A DNA stretch of 59,381 nucleotides. Source: Gammaproteobacteria bacterium (GTDB taxonomy: Bacteria; Pseudomonadota; Gammaproteobacteria; Nitrococcales; Nitrococcaceae). The DNA is taken from assembly GCA_030433275.1 (NCBI GenBank), contig JAUILK010000019.1:1-59381 (forward strand), in the 5' to 3' direction. A model generated the notes under the pieces. That model had not been told where the DNA came from, made no database searches, and saw only the letters and a program-made list of their open reading frames with translations. The position numbers and the translations under genes are program-made. Within the stretch, counting starts at the first letter, position 1. The number at the start of each line of letters is the position of its first letter. Shown piece by piece: positions 44,225 to 52,361 of the stretch.

Positions 44225-44532
44225 GCGTGGCTCACTAAAATATTGCCAGTTCGATGTCATTGTAACCGTTGGTCCGGCGCCGATGCAGGGGGTATGTGCT
44301 CTTCTGCGGAATGGTCCGCGCGATGCGGTAGCAAACCTCTCGTCAGGCTCAGAGTGCCGCTCATGTGGTGAATATGCACCATGCTTTTTGTTCTAGGTGT
44401 AATATGTGGCAGGGGTTTTAGTTGGAATTAGGGCGATGGGTTATTGAGTTCAGCTTGTATAGCTACTTGCCCTTGTATAGAATTTCCTCCCCATTATGCT
44501 ACCGAAGCCACGCTTGTGGAGACAGCGGCTTT
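44225..44532. other. 308-bp leader region of rplM
   Basis: No gene is seen. The rplM promoter candidate is at 44455-44483. Confidence 0.5.
44455..44483 (+). promoter_or_regulatory. Candidate promoter for rplM-rpsI
   Basis: TTGTAT (44455-44460) and TAGAAT (44478-44483) are 17 bp apart. The -10 matches five of six consensus bases; the -35 is weaker. Confidence 0.45.
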
Positions 44533-44961
44533 ATGAAGACTTTCAGCGCCAAAGCGGCTGATGTGAAACGTGATTGGTATGTTGTGGATGCCTCCGGTAA
44601 AACCTTGGGGCGCCTTGCAACCCAGCTTGCCTTTCGTTTGAGGGGCAAGCACAAGCCGGAATTCACTCCCCATGTGGATACGGGCGACTATATCGTAGTC
44701 GTGAATGCGGAGAAGGTCGCCGTGACGGGCCGTAAGGCCTCCGACAAAGTCTACTATCATCATACGGGTTATATCGGTAGCCTGAAGCGCATCACCTTCG
44801 AGAAACTGATTGATAAAGCGCCCGAGCGGGTCATACAGACGGCTGTCAAAGGTATGCTACCGAAGAATCGGCTTGGCCGGCAGATGCTGAAGAAATTGAA
44901 GGTCTATGCCGGGCCTGAGCACCGTCATGAGGCCCAGCAGCCGATTCAACTCGAGCTTTGA
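44533..44961 (+). CDS. rplM: 50S ribosomal protein L13
   Basis: 142 residues, the usual length. [62 protein letters not shown] is the L13 core. The ATG at 44533 follows the family N-terminus. rpsI follows 55 bases later, the universal rplM-rpsI pair. Confidence 0.97.
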   Translation: MKTFSAKAADVKRDWYVVDASGKTLGRLATQLAFRLRGKHKPEFTPHVDTGDYIVVVNAEKVAVTGRKASDKVYYHHTGYIGSLKRITFEKLIDKAPERVIQTAVKGMLPKNRLGRQMLKKLKVYAGPEHRHEAQQPIQLEL

Positions 44962-45016
44962 GAAGGCGATAACATGGCCGCGAATGGGTATAGCAAGAAT
45001 ACAACGCGAGAATATG

Positions 45017-45409
45017 ATGGCAGTTGAGCAGTATTACAGCACCGGTCGACGTAAGACTTCCACGGCACGCGTGTATCTGCGTCGCGGTAATGGCGAGATC
45101 ACGGTCAATGGGCGTTCCTTAGCGGATTATTTTGGCCGCGAGACGGCTCGTATGATCGTTCGGCAACCGCTGGAGCGAACCGAAAGCACTGATCGATTCG
45201 ACGTATATGTGACGGTCGTCGGCGGAGGGACCAGCGGCCAGGCTGGGGCGATACGCCACGGCATCACTCGCGCCTTGATCGAATATGATGCACAGTCCAA
45301 GCCCACGCTGCGTAAGGCTGGCTATGTTACTCGCGACGCACGTATGGTTGAGCGTAAGAAGGTGGGGCTGCATAAGGCACGCCGTGCGACGCAGTTCTCC
45401 AAGCGCTAA
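45017..45409 (+). CDS. rpsI: 30S ribosomal protein S9
   Basis: 130 residues ending in the typical [25 protein letters not shown] and the [31 protein letters not shown] tail match S9. Two ATGs lie in a row at 45014 and 45017; the second gives the family length. Confidence 0.97.
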   Translation: MAVEQYYSTGRRKTSTARVYLRRGNGEITVNGRSLADYFGRETARMIVRQPLERTESTDRFDVYVTVVGGGTSGQAGAIRHGITRALIEYDAQSKPTLRKAGYVTRDARMVERKKVGLHKARRATQFSKR

Positions 45410-45432
45410 AAAGTACGGAACGGTTTAGTTTT

Positions 45433-45506
45433 TGGGGGATCGTCTAGTGGTAGGACAGCGGACTCTGACTCCGTCAACCTAGGTTCGAATCCTAGTCCCC
45501 CAGCCA
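45433..45506 (+). tRNA. tRNA-Gln (anticodon CTG)
   Basis: The 74 nt fold into a cloverleaf. The acceptor arm TGGGGGA pairs with TCCCCCA, the anticodon arm GCGGA/TCCGT has loop CTCTGAC (anticodon CTG, reads CAG, Gln), and the T arm is CTAGG-TTCGAAT-CCTAG. CCA is encoded. The 3' half is supplied by the integrated prophage: bases 45459-45486 are repeated at 58379-58406. Confidence 0.97.
45459..45486. other. Attachment repeat, left end of prophage (28 bp, in tRNA-Gln)
   Basis: This runs from the anticodon stem through the variable region to the start of the T loop of tRNA-Gln. It is identical to 58379-58406. Confidence 0.9.
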
Positions 45507-45515
45507 TAAAAAACA

Positions 45516-45544
45516 AGGGGTTGCAGATAATCTGCAGCCCCTTA
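45516..45544 (-). terminator. Rho-independent terminator
   Basis: AAGGGGTTGCAGAT and ATCTGCAGCCCCTT form a 14-bp stem with one G-T pair. On the minus strand it is followed by a TTGTTTTTTA tract, so it would stop leftward transcription reaching tRNA-Gln. Confidence 0.7.
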
Positions 45545-45555
45545 TAAAGTTCATA

Positions 45556-45572
45556 GTCCACAAAACGTCCAC
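45556..45572. repeat. Paired GTCCAC sites, left end of prophage
   Basis: GTCCAC-AAAAC-GTCCAC: two hexamers 11 bp apart. The right end has GTCCAC-TAGGC-GTCCAC (58271-58287) with the same spacing and orientation. The arrangement suggests integrase arm sites. Confidence 0.55.
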
Positions 45573-45627
45573 TCTGTTCCTCATTGCCCCTCGGCCTTTT
45601 CCCAAACCCTTATCGGGAGACACCCAT

Positions 45628-46191
45628 ATGAATCCTCGACTTTTCGCTTTTGCAGGTGGTGATAACGGCCTCTGGCGTGTTGTCGAAAACAAAACCGTCG
45701 CGGGGGAGGCTCTCGCCGATGTTAGGAGATTGAGCGTGCTCAACGGGGCCGTTCCGCTGTTATCTGGCGACGCCAAATGGCTTTTGCGCGGAGTAACGAG
45801 CAATGAACGTTACGTCACCCGTGCGGAAAAGGATTTTTTGGTGGCTAACCAACCCCGCCTAGGCCGCCCCGAAGCTATTTGCGCTGCGTTCATCCCTATT
45901 CGAAAAACCGAGGCGTGGTGGGCTCTGGCCCAGGATGAACGGCGAAGAATCCTTGAGGAAAGCTCCAAGCACATCGAAACGGGTCTGAAGTATCTACCCG
46001 CCGTCGCCCGTCGCTTGCACCACTGCCGCGACCTCGCAGACAACGAACCGTTCGATTTTTTGACTTGGTTCGAATATGCACCGTCTGACTCCGCAGCCTT
46101 TGATGAATTAGTGGCCGAGCTTCGCGCCACGGAAGAATGGACGTACGTTGAGAGAGAGATCGATATTCGCGTAGTACGCGATGAGGTCTAA
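45628..46191 (+). CDS. cld: Dimeric-type chlorite dismutase (Cld)
   Basis: 187 residues, the short lineage-II (Nitrobacter-like) form. FAFAGGDNGLWRVV, then ERYVTRAEKDFLV, IRKTEAWWALAQDERRRILEESSKH, and FDFLTWFEYAPSDSAAFDELVAELRATEEWTYVEREIDIRVV match the family. The proximal haem His is probably 115 and the catalytic distal Arg 128, keeping the 13-residue spacing of the Nitrobacter enzyme. The enzyme turns chlorite into chloride and O2; it may also act as a general haem protein. GGGAGA precedes the ATG. It lies alone between the attachment repeat and the integrase, on the plus strand, so it is prophage cargo. Confidence 0.85.
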   Translation: MNPRLFAFAGGDNGLWRVVENKTVAGEALADVRRLSVLNGAVPLLSGDAKWLLRGVTSNERYVTRAEKDFLVANQPRLGRPEAICAAFIPIRKTEAWWALAQDERRRILEESSKHIETGLKYLPAVARRLHHCRDLADNEPFDFLTWFEYAPSDSAAFDELVAELRATEEWTYVEREIDIRVVRDEV

Positions 46192-46242
46192 CCGGGCGTA
46201 TGTGGATTTCTTTCGCAAGTGAACGAAGACAAGCATGTTGAG

Positions 46243-47253
46243 TTACCCCAATAGTAGTGGGGCTCGTCCAGTCAGACTCACTAGCGGGTTAAGCATTCTG
46301 GCTTCTTCCAGGTGCTCGGGCGCCAGGTGCGCGTAGCGCATGGTGATGCGGATATCGCTGTGGCCGAGAATTCGCTGCAGGATGAGTATGTTTCCGCCGT
46401 TCATGACGAAGTGGCTTGCGAAGGTATGGCGCAGAACGTGGGCGCATTGGCCGCGCGGTAGCTCGATGCCGGCGCGTTTGACGGCCGCACGAAATGCCAT
46501 GTAGCAGGTTCGGAATAGGCGGCCTTGCGGGCGGGTGCGGAGTTCTTCGGCCAGCTCGGGAGTAATGGGGACGATGCGAACCTTGAAGCCTTTGGTGTCG
46601 GAGTAGACGACGCGGTCGCGTTGGAGACGGTTGGCGGTGAGTTTTTCGGCTTCCGACCAGCGCGCTCCGGTGGCAAGGCATAGTTTGGTGACGCGCACGA
46701 CATCGGGGTTGCGCACTTGGCGCATGGAATCGAACAGGGTGTTGATCTGGTCGTGGGTAAGCCAGGAGAGCTCGCGCTCTTGAATGCGGAGTTGGCGGAC
46801 GTCGCGTAATGGGTTTTCGCCTTTCCATTCACCAAGCCGCCGGAGCTCGTTGAACAGGCTACTGAGATAGGCTTGCTCATGGTTGACGGTGTTCGGGCTG
46901 ATGCCGGCAGAAAGGCGTATAGCGCGGTAGTCGGTGAAGTGCTTGGCGGTGAGGCCCGCCGCGAGGGGGTCGCCGAGTGCTTGAGCCAAGTAATGCAGGA
47001 GCCGGGATCGGGCGTTGCCGTCTTTGAGCTGGCTGCCGTGGAGTCGGTGCCAGATACCGATGAGCTGCGATAGTCGGCGCGGGTCGCGGTGCCGTGGGTT
47101 CCACTCTTTGCCCTGGTGCTGTTGTGTCTTCACCCAAGCAGCGAAGCGGTTGGCTTCCGCCTTGGTCTCGAAGGTGCGGCGGACACGCCGGGACCCTCGG
47201 CCGTCAAGGCGCAGGTCTACCTGCCAGCCGGATGAGGTCTTACGAATTGCCAT
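46243..47253 (-). CDS. Tyrosine integrase of inovirus prophage
   Basis: 336 residues. The SAM-like N-terminal domain (ASR..FETKAEANRFAAWVKTQQ) precedes the catalytic domain. Active-site residues are Arg in ATGARWSEA, Lys near TKGFKVRIV, His-x-x-Arg in HVLRHTFASH, His in LGHSDIRITMRYAHL and the Tyr of RYAHL. It resembles P2-like phage integrases and would recombine at tRNA-Gln. Its stop lies 51 bases from the end of the convergent cld gene. Confidence 0.92.
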   Translation of the reverse strand: MAIRKTSSGWQVDLRLDGRGSRRVRRTFETKAEANRFAAWVKTQQHQGKEWNPRHRDPRRLSQLIGIWHRLHGSQLKDGNARSRLLHYLAQALGDPLAAGLTAKHFTDYRAIRLSAGISPNTVNHEQAYLSSLFNELRRLGEWKGENPLRDVRQLRIQERELSWLTHDQINTLFDSMRQVRNPDVVRVTKLCLATGARWSEAEKLTANRLQRDRVVYSDTKGFKVRIVPITPELAEELRTRPQGRLFRTCYMAFRAAVKRAGIELPRGQCAHVLRHTFASHFVMNGGNILILQRILGHSDIRITMRYAHLAPEHLEEARMLNPLVSLTGRAPLLLG

Positions 47254-47562
47254 GGGGCAACAGGTGCCGATTTTTTTTCATGACCCCGAACTTTTTAGTA
47301 AGAGTAGGGGAATGATTTTGTAGTTTGGTAGTCAAAATATTTTGCGCGGAACCTCTCTTGGATCGGTGCATTGCAAGGACGCTGCAAGGCTGGGCGTGGG
47401 GGCATTTAGGTTACGCAGGATGCACTTGTTGACACGCCAGCACGCCAAAGGGGTCCAACGAGATAGGCTCCCTACTAGCGCGGATAACGGATATCGCGGC
47501 TGGTAGGTGAATGCCCGTCCGGGGGAGGTTCCCGCCGTCTTTATGCGAGCCATGGTGTTGTA
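47254..47562. promoter_or_regulatory. 309-bp intergenic region with a long hairpin (possible phage origin)
   Basis: An imperfect stem at 47471-47507 starts CCTACTAGC, ends GCTGGTAGG, and its inner part pairs GCGGATA with ATATCGC; about 15 pairs in all. It is the strongest structure between int and rep, where inoviruses place the replication origin or packaging hairpin. An AT-rich stretch lies at 47270-47345. No gene is seen. Confidence 0.45.
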
Positions 47563-48816
47563 TCAGGCTGCCGCCTTCCCCAAATACCGCCGCAGCGCGA
47601 GCGCTTTCGCGACCACCGCTTGCGGGTCTCGGTTTCGTTGCCCCCAGTAGATGCAGAGTTCCTTCCAAAGCCCTGAGCCTTTGAGGTGCTTGATCACCGT
47701 GCGGGTGTTGTAGCCGTAGCGGGCATAGAGGCTAATCATGTTGCCGAACGCCATGGCGAGGTTGCGCTCGTTGCCGCGTGCCGGGGTCTTGTAGATACGG
47801 CGCACGACGAACGTGTCGCACTCGCCGAGGACTTGCACGTCCTCGTGGAGGAGCTGCCAGAACGGATCGACGTGAGTGGTGTTGTAGTCGAGCCGGAACA
47901 GATCCATGCCGTAGTGCAGGATATTGGTCAGTACCGGGGCGAGATCGGCGTAGGTGGTAAAACCCTTACCCTGCTCGCGCTGTATTTGCGCGATGGTGTT
48001 GTGGTGGAACCGCCATTCCAGGCGCCAGACGGGTTTATCAGGGGTGTAATAGGGCTCGCAGAGCTCCTGACCGCATTGGTTCCACACGCTCTCCCACCAG
48101 TCGAGCTTATCGCGTTTTAGGGCTTCCAAGTCCTTGCGGTAGACCGAGAACTGCACCGAGATCGGCAGACCGAACAGATAGCTCTCGTTTTGGCCGTAGC
48201 GCTGGATGGTCTCGCCGCCAGAGAGTTCGACGCTGTCGAGCCCGATGTGGTCCATACGGCGCTTGCTGCGCGTGGTCAGCCGCGTTTCGAAGTCCTTGGG
48301 CGGTTGCCAGCCCTGCACGTCGATGGCGATGTGCACGGCCGCTCCGGTCGGCGTGGGGGCTTGCAGCAGCAGGGAGGCGATCTCATCGAGGATTTTCTGC
48401 ACGTCCTTCGGGGCGCGGTCTTTCAGGAAATAGGGCGAGCACTCGATCTTGAGATGGGCGCCTTCCTTCTCCAACTCGGCGTAGCGGCTGCCGATCAGCA
48501 GGATCAGCCCGTATTCGTTGTTCTGCAGCCGATAGCGGTAGCCGCTCTTGCCGCCCGAGCCCACCACCCACTCACGCCCGCAGAACGTCATGATCGAGTT
48601 GAACCCCTTGAGGTAATACCCCGAGATCTCGGCGATCAGGGCTTCGTTAGGGGTGCCCTTGTAGAGCTGACGCACGGTATCGACGCCGCTATGCACAATG
48701 CGCACCTTCGATAAGTCCACCGGTTGCTCCGAGGTCAGAAAAATCCGTCCCCGAGGGTCGTTCTCCCCTTCGAGCAGAGAGGCAATGCTGCAACGATCAA
48801 AGGTCTTCTTGTTCAT
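47563..48816 (-). CDS. Inovirus replication initiation protein (pII-like)
   Basis: 417 residues. The size, position and content fit replication initiator (Rep) proteins of integrative filamentous phages. Segments such as FGLPISVQFSVYRKDLEALKRDKLDWWESVW and PVWRLEWRFHHNT resemble the Rep proteins that nick the origin for rolling-circle replication. I cannot pinpoint the catalytic Tyr. It lies downstream of the coat and Zot genes rather than upstream, unlike Ff phages, and 65 bases after the sterol desaturase gene. Confidence 0.8.
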   Translation of the reverse strand: MNKKTFDRCSIASLLEGENDPRGRIFLTSEQPVDLSKVRIVHSGVDTVRQLYKGTPNEALIAEISGYYLKGFNSIMTFCGREWVVGSGGKSGYRYRLQNNEYGLILLIGSRYAELEKEGAHLKIECSPYFLKDRAPKDVQKILDEIASLLLQAPTPTGAAVHIAIDVQGWQPPKDFETRLTTRSKRRMDHIGLDSVELSGGETIQRYGQNESYLFGLPISVQFSVYRKDLEALKRDKLDWWESVWNQCGQELCEPYYTPDKPVWRLEWRFHHNTIAQIQREQGKGFTTYADLAPVLTNILHYGMDLFRLDYNTTHVDPFWQLLHEDVQVLGECDTFVVRRIYKTPARGNERNLAMAFGNMISLYARYGYNTRTVIKHLKGSGLWKELCIYWGQRNRDPQAVVAKALALRRYLGKAAA

Positions 48817-48880
48817 GACTTGCCTTTACTGTGGGTTACTGTGGTGTTGCACTCTGGGCCGTCGTGTTTTGTAAGACGTG

Positions 48881-49660
48881 TTACAGGGACGTCTTAGGGC
48901 GCGGCGGCGGCCGGCGGGGCGCTGCGCTTGTATCCCCGCCGTCGCCGCCGCGCGCGAGCGGATAGGCGAGATGGGCGAGCAAGGCGTTCTCATGCGGATA
49001 GCGCTCAGGGGTTCTTACGCCCACCGAGGAAGGACCGGCGGTCGGGCAGGCGTAAGTGCCGTGCAGCCGATCCCAGAGCGTGAGGCAGAGGCCGAGGTTC
49101 ACCCGCGCGCCGGGGGCGTGGTGCCAGCGGTGCACCTGCGGGGTGATGAGCCAGCGGTTGAGGCTCGGGGTCGAGATCGGCACGTTCAGATGCGCCGCCA
49201 TGGTCCAGAGCAGCTGGATCACGCCCACGGCGGTGACGATCGACGGATCGAGGCCCGCGAGAAGCAGCGGCACGAGTCGGACCAGGGCGGCCAGGAAGTT
49301 GAACGCCGGGTGACCGATGTGGGTCATCCACACGTTCAACCGGGTCGGCACGTGGTGCCAGGCGTGGAGCCGCCAGCCGGGGCCGTGACAGACGCGGTGG
49401 AAGGCGTACCAGGCGTAATCGGCGAGCAGAAAGCCGAGCAGCAGTTGGATCGGATAGGGCAGCGGGTTGTGCCAGCCGAGGTGGGCGTAGAGCGTGAGCG
49501 CGGCGACGAGCGTGGCCGCGATGCCGGCGAGCACCGCGAGCGACCAAAGGAGGCCGGTGCGCAGCACATCGAACCCGCGCGCGCGCCAGTCGCGGCGGTG
49601 CTCGGTGCAAAGCTCCAGTGTGAGCAGGAGCAGCACTAAAACGAAGAGAAACGGGTTCAT
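48881..49660 (-). CDS. Sterol desaturase/fatty-acid hydroxylase-family membrane protein, phage-encoded
   Basis: 259 residues. Several membrane helices (FLFVLVLLLLTLELC, VLAGIAATLVAALTLYAHLG, LLLGFLLADYAWYAFH) enclose the histidine boxes of this di-iron family: FHRVCHGPGWRLHAWHH and QVHRWHHAPGARVNLG. The family hydroxylates or desaturates sterols, fatty acids or carotenoids. The ATG overlaps the zot stop (ATGA), so it is translated with the phage morphogenesis operon, and GAGGGGGA lies upstream. It ends in a short Pro/Arg-rich tail with its stop in a 7-bp hairpin. An unusual lipid-modifying cargo for an inovirus. Confidence 0.85.
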   Translation of the reverse strand: MNPFLFVLVLLLLTLELCTEHRRDWRARGFDVLRTGLLWSLAVLAGIAATLVAALTLYAHLGWHNPLPYPIQLLLGFLLADYAWYAFHRVCHGPGWRLHAWHHVPTRLNVWMTHIGHPAFNFLAALVRLVPLLLAGLDPSIVTAVGVIQLLWTMAAHLNVPISTPSLNRWLITPQVHRWHHAPGARVNLGLCLTLWDRLHGTYACPTAGPSSVGVRTPERYPHENALLAHLAYPLARGGDGGDTSAAPRRPPPRPKTSL

Positions 49661-50565
49661 GAGGAGTCCCCCTCGACGAAGCTCACCGCCGGTTCGATGG
49701 CCGGGCGGGCGCCGCCGATAGTGAGCGGCAGGGGTCGTTGCATGGCCTCCCGGCAGGCCGACTCGGCCATATCGAGGATGCGCCCGTCGCGGGCGTAGCA
49801 GCGGCAATCGCGCTTGGAGGCGATGCACCCTGAGATCGGCGGCAGCCGTTCGCTCGCGACCCAGGCCAACGAGCTCGGCTCGGGGGCGAACGTGACCGGT
49901 TCGGTTGACTGAGTCTTGGGGGCGCTCGGGGGCGCTGCGGTGGTGACTTCGCCGGTAAAAAACCGATTCTGCGAGAGCGTATAGGCGCCGAAGCCGAACA
50001 GGCCCAGCACGAGGACGAGCACCGAGATCAGCTTGCGCGGAACACGGCGCGTGTGGGTGTGCACGGTGGCGGATTTATAGAACTTATAAAGCCGCTTGGG
50101 GTAGTGCCAGAGTTGCACGTCGGCGGCTTGCCGGTCGTTTTTGTCGTTCTCGTTGGCGGCGCGCTCCCAGCGGTAGAGGGTGACCGTGTTGGCGCCGAAG
50201 TTGCGCTGCACGTGGATGTGCTGGCCGGTGAGCTTGCGGATGTCGTGGTGGAGCCGGGTGGAGGCTTGGGTGATGAACACCAGGTCGTAGCCGTGGTGGC
50301 GGTGGGTATCCAGATCCTTGATGCGCGGATCGGAACTCAAGCCCGCCTTGCCGGTGGCGGGGAAGCGCTGATGGGCTTCGTCGTAGACGCATAAAGCGCC
50401 GTCCGGCAGTTCGCGCCAGTCCTCGGGGGCGGGCAGAAGCCCTTTTAGCGTGCAGTCCTCGACGTCGGTGTAGATCTCCCGGCCGTCGCGTTGTTGGCGC
50501 TCCATCCACTCCAGGGCGTAGAGGGTCTTGCCCGAGCCCGGAACGCCGGTGATCACGGTAATCAT
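49657..50565 (-). CDS. zot: Zot/pI-type phage assembly ATPase
   Basis: 302 residues. MITVITGVPGSGKTLYALEWM is a Walker A; the Zot Asp-rich Walker B follows (GALCVYDEAHQRFP). KLTGQHIHVQRNFGANTVTLYRWERA is typical of the Zot N-terminal domain. A membrane helix (KLISVLVLVLGLFGFGAYTL) anchors the C-terminal periplasmic part. Zot/pI drives filamentous phage assembly at the inner membrane. Its start lies 4 bases from the stop of the pVI-like gene and its stop overlaps the desaturase start. Confidence 0.93.
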   Translation of the reverse strand: MITVITGVPGSGKTLYALEWMERQQRDGREIYTDVEDCTLKGLLPAPEDWRELPDGALCVYDEAHQRFPATGKAGLSSDPRIKDLDTHRHHGYDLVFITQASTRLHHDIRKLTGQHIHVQRNFGANTVTLYRWERAANENDKNDRQAADVQLWHYPKRLYKFYKSATVHTHTRRVPRKLISVLVLVLGLFGFGAYTLSQNRFFTGEVTTAAPPSAPKTQSTEPVTFAPEPSSLAWVASERLPPISGCIASKRDCRCYARDGRILDMAESACREAMQRPLPLTIGGARPAIEPAVSFVEGDSS

Positions 50566-50569
50566 GGCT

Positions 50570-50875
50570 TCACCCCGTCGCGCCGGTCATGCGGATGCCG
50601 AGGACCATGCCGGCCGCGCGCACGGAGACGACAGTCAGCAGCGCCGAGCCCATGATGCTGAGGGCATCGCCGACGCCCATCATCTGCAGGATAGCGAACA
50701 CGGAAGCCGGCAGAGAGCCCAGCTGGCCGACGATCAGGTTCAAATAGTTCTGCACCAGATCGTCGCCGAAGGTGTAGGTCACGAAGGAGACGCCGGCGCC
50801 GAGCAGGACTCGGGAGGCGAAGCCGGAGAGTACCCAGATCACCAGGTTCTTCAGGAACAGCATGATCGCGCCCAT
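50570..50875 (-). CDS. pVI-like (DUF2523-type) minor coat protein
   Basis: 101 residues from the ATG at 50875, with GAGGATC 8 bases upstream. Hydrophobic throughout: MLFLKNLVIWVLSGFASRVLLGAGVSF.. and LSIMGSALLTVVSVRAAGMVLGIR form membrane helices around a small soluble loop. This matches the DUF2523/pVI-like proteins next to pIII and Zot. It starts 2 bases after the pIII stop. Confidence 0.85.
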   Translation of the reverse strand: MGAIMLFLKNLVIWVLSGFASRVLLGAGVSFVTYTFGDDLVQNYLNLIVGQLGSLPASVFAILQMMGVGDALSIMGSALLTVVSVRAAGMVLGIRMTGATG

Positions 50876-50877
50876 GA

Positions 50878-52134
50878 TCAGATCCTCGTTACGATGAGCA
50901 GGCCCGCCATGAAGTACGCCGCGGCGAGGACGTAGGGGCGGATGGTGGCCGCGAAATCGCACAGCGGGCCGTAGGAGAAGGCAATCGAGGCCTCGACGAA
51001 GGAGAGACCGACGTTCTGCGCGGCCGGGCAGCTGCCTCCGCCCGCCAACCCGGAGGACCAGTTGAGGGTGGGCAGGTCCTCGACCGGCAGGCCGGGGTGC
51101 TCGCCGAGCTCGGGACCGCCGCCGGCGCAGTCCTCGGTGCTCTGGCACTCGCCATCGCCGTTGTTATCGCCCTCGATGGCGCTGCCGTTTGAGATCGTGC
51201 CCGGATCGTTACCGGTGCCGCTGGAATCGCCCGACTGGCCGCTTGTGCCCTCGCCGGTCCAGCCGCCCATGCGGTGGAGGTTCTGGCCGGTGTCGGTGTG
51301 CTCCCAGCTCTGCTCGGGGGCCTTGGGCGCGCCGAAGTCGGTGGCCGGCGCGCCCGTGGGCGGGCTGCCGTCGGGGTTCATGTGGCAGATCACCGAGACG
51401 TTGCCCGAGGAGATCTTGCAGCCGGGGACGTCTTGGGGGGAGACGCAGTAGGGCTCGCCGTTGAACGTGCCGCAGTTCGGCTTCTGCGGGTCGAGGCAGA
51501 CCTCGCGGCCGGACTCGCCGGTGACGCACGGGCCTTGATCCTCCTGAGTGACTTCCGGGGCGCCGTCGCCCTCTTGGTAGGGATCGCCCGTGCCGGTGTA
51601 GTCGGAGTAGCAGTTCCAGCCGCTTAGGTGCGGCACGCACAGACCGATGCCGGAGGACTGATAGGCGCAGCCCTCAACGTTGATGACCCCGCAGAGGGAC
51701 TTCTGGGACCAGCGCTTTACGGTCTGGCCGGCGTGGGCGGAGCAATCGACGACCGGTTCCGAACATTGCTGAGTGCCATCGTTCCAGGTCTCGCCCGTCG
51801 GGCAGGCGTGGAAGGTCATATAAAGAAGGCCACCACCCGAGGAGCCATTCGAATAGACCGCAGAATAGCCGATGCCGTAGACGTGGCCGTCTTCGGGGTT
51901 GGAAGGTTCTGAACCGGTGGGCGTGCATTGCTGGTAGCCCGCGTTGCTAACGGCGTTGGCGCAAAGATCGGCGGCCACGGCCAGGGCGGGATAGCCTTGC
52001 GAGCTATACCCTTCTAGGTTACCGCTCGTGTAGTAGCCCTCGGCGGCCTGAGCCGATCCGGCGATCAGGCCGAGAGCAAGAGCGAGAAGGCCAACAGCCC
52101 GACGATGAAAATGACCCAGCCTTCCATGTCGCAT
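50878..52134 (-). CDS. pIII-like adsorption (minor coat) protein
   Basis: 418 residues from the ATG at 52134 (GGAGGAAT 8 bases upstream). A signal peptide (AVGLLALALGLIAGSAQA) precedes a Cys-rich, Gly/Ser-rich ectodomain. There is one C-terminal membrane helix (VLAAAYFMAGLLIVTRI). The Cys-rich layout and position between the coat gene and pVI identify the pIII-type adsorption protein that binds pili; the receptor is unknown. The long low-complexity region (about 280-340) is a flexible linker. Confidence 0.85.
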   Translation of the reverse strand: MRHGRLGHFHRRAVGLLALALGLIAGSAQAAEGYYTSGNLEGYSSQGYPALAVAADLCANAVSNAGYQQCTPTGSEPSNPEDGHVYGIGYSAVYSNGSSGGGLLYMTFHACPTGETWNDGTQQCSEPVVDCSAHAGQTVKRWSQKSLCGVINVEGCAYQSSGIGLCVPHLSGWNCYSDYTGTGDPYQEGDGAPEVTQEDQGPCVTGESGREVCLDPQKPNCGTFNGEPYCVSPQDVPGCKISSGNVSVICHMNPDGSPPTGAPATDFGAPKAPEQSWEHTDTGQNLHRMGGWTGEGTSGQSGDSSGTGNDPGTISNGSAIEGDNNGDGECQSTEDCAGGGPELGEHPGLPVEDLPTLNWSSGLAGGGSCPAAQNVGLSFVEASIAFSYGPLCDFAATIRPYVLAAAYFMAGLLIVTRI

Positions 52135-52155
52135 CCCCCATTCCTCCGAGAACAA

Positions 52156-52183
52156 GGCCCGACCCTGGGTTCAGAGCCGGGCC
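52156..52183 (-). terminator. Central terminator after the coat gene
   Basis: GGCCCG (52156-52161) and CGGGCC (52178-52183) form a 6-bp stem with a 16-base loop, followed on the minus strand by TTGTTCTC. It lies between the major coat gene and pIII, the same position as the central terminator of Ff phages. Confidence 0.65.
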
Positions 52184-52209
52184 GCAACAGGAGTCAGGAC
52201 AAAGACCGA

Positions 52210-52350
52210 TCAACCGAAAATCATGGCCTTGGTCCACTTGAACCCGACGGCGACGGCCGCGAGGCTCAGCATGACGACACCGATATCGGCGAGCGGAATG
52301 GCGTTCAACGTGGTGATTACCGTGCTTACATCGAAGGTGGGACTACCCAT
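52210..52350 (-). CDS. Leaderless major coat protein (pVIII, Pf3-like)
   Basis: 46 residues: an acidic N-terminus (FDVSTVITTLNAIPLAD), one membrane helix (IGVVMLSLAAVAVGF) and a basic C-terminus (KWTKAMIF). There is no signal peptide, like the 44-residue coat of phage Pf3, which inserts with YidC and without the Sec leader. The ATG at 52350 has GGAGGATT 7 bases upstream. The protein sits between the small membrane protein gene and the central terminator. Confidence 0.85.
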   Translation of the reverse strand: MGSPTFDVSTVITTLNAIPLADIGVVMLSLAAVAVGFKWTKAMIFG

Positions 52351-52361
52351 TGCAAATCCTC

